Shown piece after piece: positions 6,645-8,045 of a stretch of 8,045 bases of DNA (its first letter is position 1; each line of letters opens with the position of its first letter). The notes beneath the pieces are model-generated. The model saw only the letters and a program-made list of their open reading frames with translations. It was not told the DNA's origin and searched no databases. The stretch spans positions 1 to 8,045 of the forward strand of contig JAOZLQ010000105.1 in NCBI GenBank assembly GCA_029934755.1, given 5' to 3'. Both the position numbers and the translations under genes were made by a program. The stretch is from Desulfuromusa sp. Lineage in GTDB: Bacteria; Desulfobacterota; Desulfuromonadia; Desulfuromonadales; Geopsychrobacteraceae.

Positions 6645-8045
6645 CAGCTGACACCTTTCTGCAATTCGGCTGTTTCAGCAAGTGGCAATTGAACCAGAAC
6701 CTGAAATCTGCTCCCTTGTCCGGGTGCTGAAAATAAATTGAGCTGGCCATCCATCAAATCGACCAATTGTTTGACGATCGCAAGTCCCAATCCAGCGCCA
6801 CTTTTTGCCCCAGAACCAATCCCATCAACCTGATAAAAAACATCAAAAATCTGTTGTTGAACTTCTGCAGTCATGCCAATACCGCTATCTGCAACCTCAA
6901 GGATAAAAGCTCCACTCTTCCCATTATGTTCCGCACACTTCATACTGACAGTAATCGATCCATTCTGGGTGAATTTAATTGCATTGCCGATCAAGTTCAT
7001 CAAAATCTGGCGAATTCTGGTTTCGTCGGCCTTCACTTTCCATGTTTCATGCAAAGGAAGATCCATCAAAAGAGAGACTCCTTGCTTTTGGGACTGAGGA
7101 GCTAGCAGGGCAACCACGTCACCAACAATCTGACCCAGGTCAAATTCGCTAGATTCAAGGTGAAGTTTTCCTGCTTCTATACGGGAGAAATCAAGGACAT
7201 CACTAATCAGGTACAAGAGTTGTTCACCAGATTTCTGCACAGTATCTACAAGCTCTTGTTGCTGCTCTGTCAAGGAGGTGCGCAGCAGCAATTCATTCAT
7301 TCCCAGAACGCCAATTAACGGAGTTCGCAACTCATGTGTCATCCGCGAAAGAAAATGAGACTTTGCTTCATTGGCAGCATCAGCCTGCTTTTTAGCCTGT
7401 TCAAGAGCTATCACCGCGGTACGTAATTCTGCGGTACGATCAGAAACAGTCTGTTCCAAATATAATTGATGCTCAACTATGCTAGCTTGGTGCAATTCAA
7501 TCTGTTCCAGCATCCGGTTAAAACCATCAACTAGAGTGCCAATTTCATCATGACTAACTTTCTTCGCCCGAATTGAATAATCTTTGTTCTGCGAGATATT
7601 CTCCGCCAGACGTGCAAGTTGTAATAACGGGACCGAAACTGGTTTTTGTAAACGATCAGCAAGAAACCAGGATAGAATTATCATCAACAATAAAGAGAGG
7701 GTTACCCCGAATCCCACTCCGGAAAGATGACCATATAAGCGTTTCATATCACTTAAAAGGTAGAGAGTACCAACCCTTTTCCCTTCATAAAAAATAGGGG
7801 TGAAAAGACTTAAATGTTGGAGATTGGAGAGTTGTCGTTCAATCTCTGAGTCAGTCCAAAAAGACTTATGGGATTCGGCGAAATTCGCCTGAAGGCTCTT
7901 CAAGACAAATTGGGGATTCTGTTGGTGTAAATATTCTGCTACTGGTACGCCTTTGTTATCAAAAACATAAGAAGCATGCACATTGTTCTGGTGAATCAAT
8001 GATGAAAGCAGCGCTTCAATTTCAGTATATTTACCCAAGACAAGA
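6644..8045 (-). CDS. CHASE8/HAMP sensor histidine kinase, N-terminus beyond the window
   Basis: A membrane sensor kinase. The frame is open to the right window edge; the first possible start inside the window is a TTG at 8038 that lacks a preceding membrane segment, so the real start is probably outside. Residues counted from that TTG: a periplasmic CHASE8-like sensor (about 1-100), seen in VFDNKGVPVAEY and LFTPIFYEGKRVGTLYLL; a membrane segment (about 107-127); HAMP (about 128-182); a coiled-coil linker (about 183-225); the HisKA dimerisation domain with phospho-acceptor His235 in MTHELRTP; and HATPase_c with N-box NLIGNAIKF (348-356), G1 DSGIGM (384-389) and G2 GAGLGLAIV (414-422). All catalytic motifs are intact. 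There is no receiver domain after the ATPase, so it is not a hybrid kinase at its C-terminus and needs a separate response regulator, none of which is in the window. Its stop overlaps the propeller gene start, marking a shared operon. Confidence 0.93.
   Translation of the reverse strand, partial: LVLGKYTEIEALLSSLIHQNNVHASYVFDNKGVPVAEYLHQQNPQFVLKSLQANFAESHKSFWTDSEIERQLSNLQHLSLFTPIFYEGKRVGTLYLLSDMKRLYGHLSGVGFGVTLSLLLMIILSWFLADRLQKPVSVPLLQLARLAENISQNKDYSIRAKKVSHDEIGTLVDGFNRMLEQIELHQASIVEHQLYLEQTVSDRTAELRTAVIALEQAKKQADAANEAKSHFLSRMTHELRTPLIGVLGMNELLLRTSLTEQQQELVDTVQKSGEQLLYLISDVLDFSRIEAGKLHLESSEFDLGQIVGDVVALLAPQSQKQGVSLLMDLPLHETWKVKADETRIRQILMNLIGNAIKFTQNGSITVSMKCAEHNGKSGAFILEVADSGIGMTAEVQQQIFDVFYQVDGIGSGAKSGAGLGLAIVKQLVDLMDGQLNLFSAPGQGSRFQVLVQLPLAETAELQKGVS
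6653..6660 (-). promoter_or_regulatory. ribosome binding site of the propeller gene, inside the kinase gene
   Basis: AGAAAGGT on the minus strand lies about 8 nt before the ATG at 6644, within the last codons of the kinase gene. It confirms this start and fits re-initiation or coupled translation at the TGATG overlap. Confidence 0.65.

Noticed and set aside
6767..7105. 112-codon plus-strand frame opposite the kinase ATPase domain
   Set aside because: It is antisense to intact, conserved kinase motifs (N-box, G1); a shadow frame.

Overview
The window looks like chromosomal DNA of a Gram-negative bacterium with an outer membrane. It encodes a TonB energy transducer, a TonB-dependent outer-membrane receptor, a membrane-anchored LVIVD-type beta-propeller protein and a periplasm-sensing histidine kinase. 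LVIVD propeller proteins beside a CHASE8-type kinase, with moderate-to-low G+C, remind me most of Desulfuromonadia (Desulfuromonas/Geobacter relatives). That placement is inference from gene style; no marker in the window settles it.

Layout, left to right. Positions 1-49 hold the 5' part of a tRNA-Arg (anticodon TCT) on the minus strand, cut by the window edge. A 245-base intergenic stretch follows, with a possible tRNA promoter and a weak terminator. At 295-936 (minus) is an unrecognised 213-residue acidic protein with three C-terminal DPFxxDP repeats. At 1017-1925 (minus) is a TonB-like protein. A short divergent promoter region (1926-2043) separates it from an 825-residue TonB-dependent receptor at 2044-4521 (plus). 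Two bases beyond the receptor stop is the stop codon of a convergent gene, 4524-6644 (minus), encoding a 706-residue anchored protein with about fourteen propeller repeats. Its start overlaps the stop of a histidine kinase gene (6644 to beyond 8045, minus) whose N-terminus lies outside the window.

How the genes may work together. The divergent tonB/receptor pair suggests a dedicated energised outer-membrane uptake system. The kinase-propeller pair is a tightly coupled transcription unit whose products both face the periplasm. A plausible but unproven reading is one locus for sensing and importing an unknown ligand: receptor and TonB move it, the propeller protein may bind it or a partner, and the kinase reports on the periplasm. 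No ExbB/ExbD, response regulator or recognisable Fur box is visible, so these would have to lie elsewhere.

Most unusual points: an apparent IPT/TIG-like Ig fold split between the two ends of the propeller protein; the DPFxxDP repeat protein behind tonB; the 2-bp convergent junction; and a 14-codon upstream ORF whose stop overlaps the receptor's start codon.
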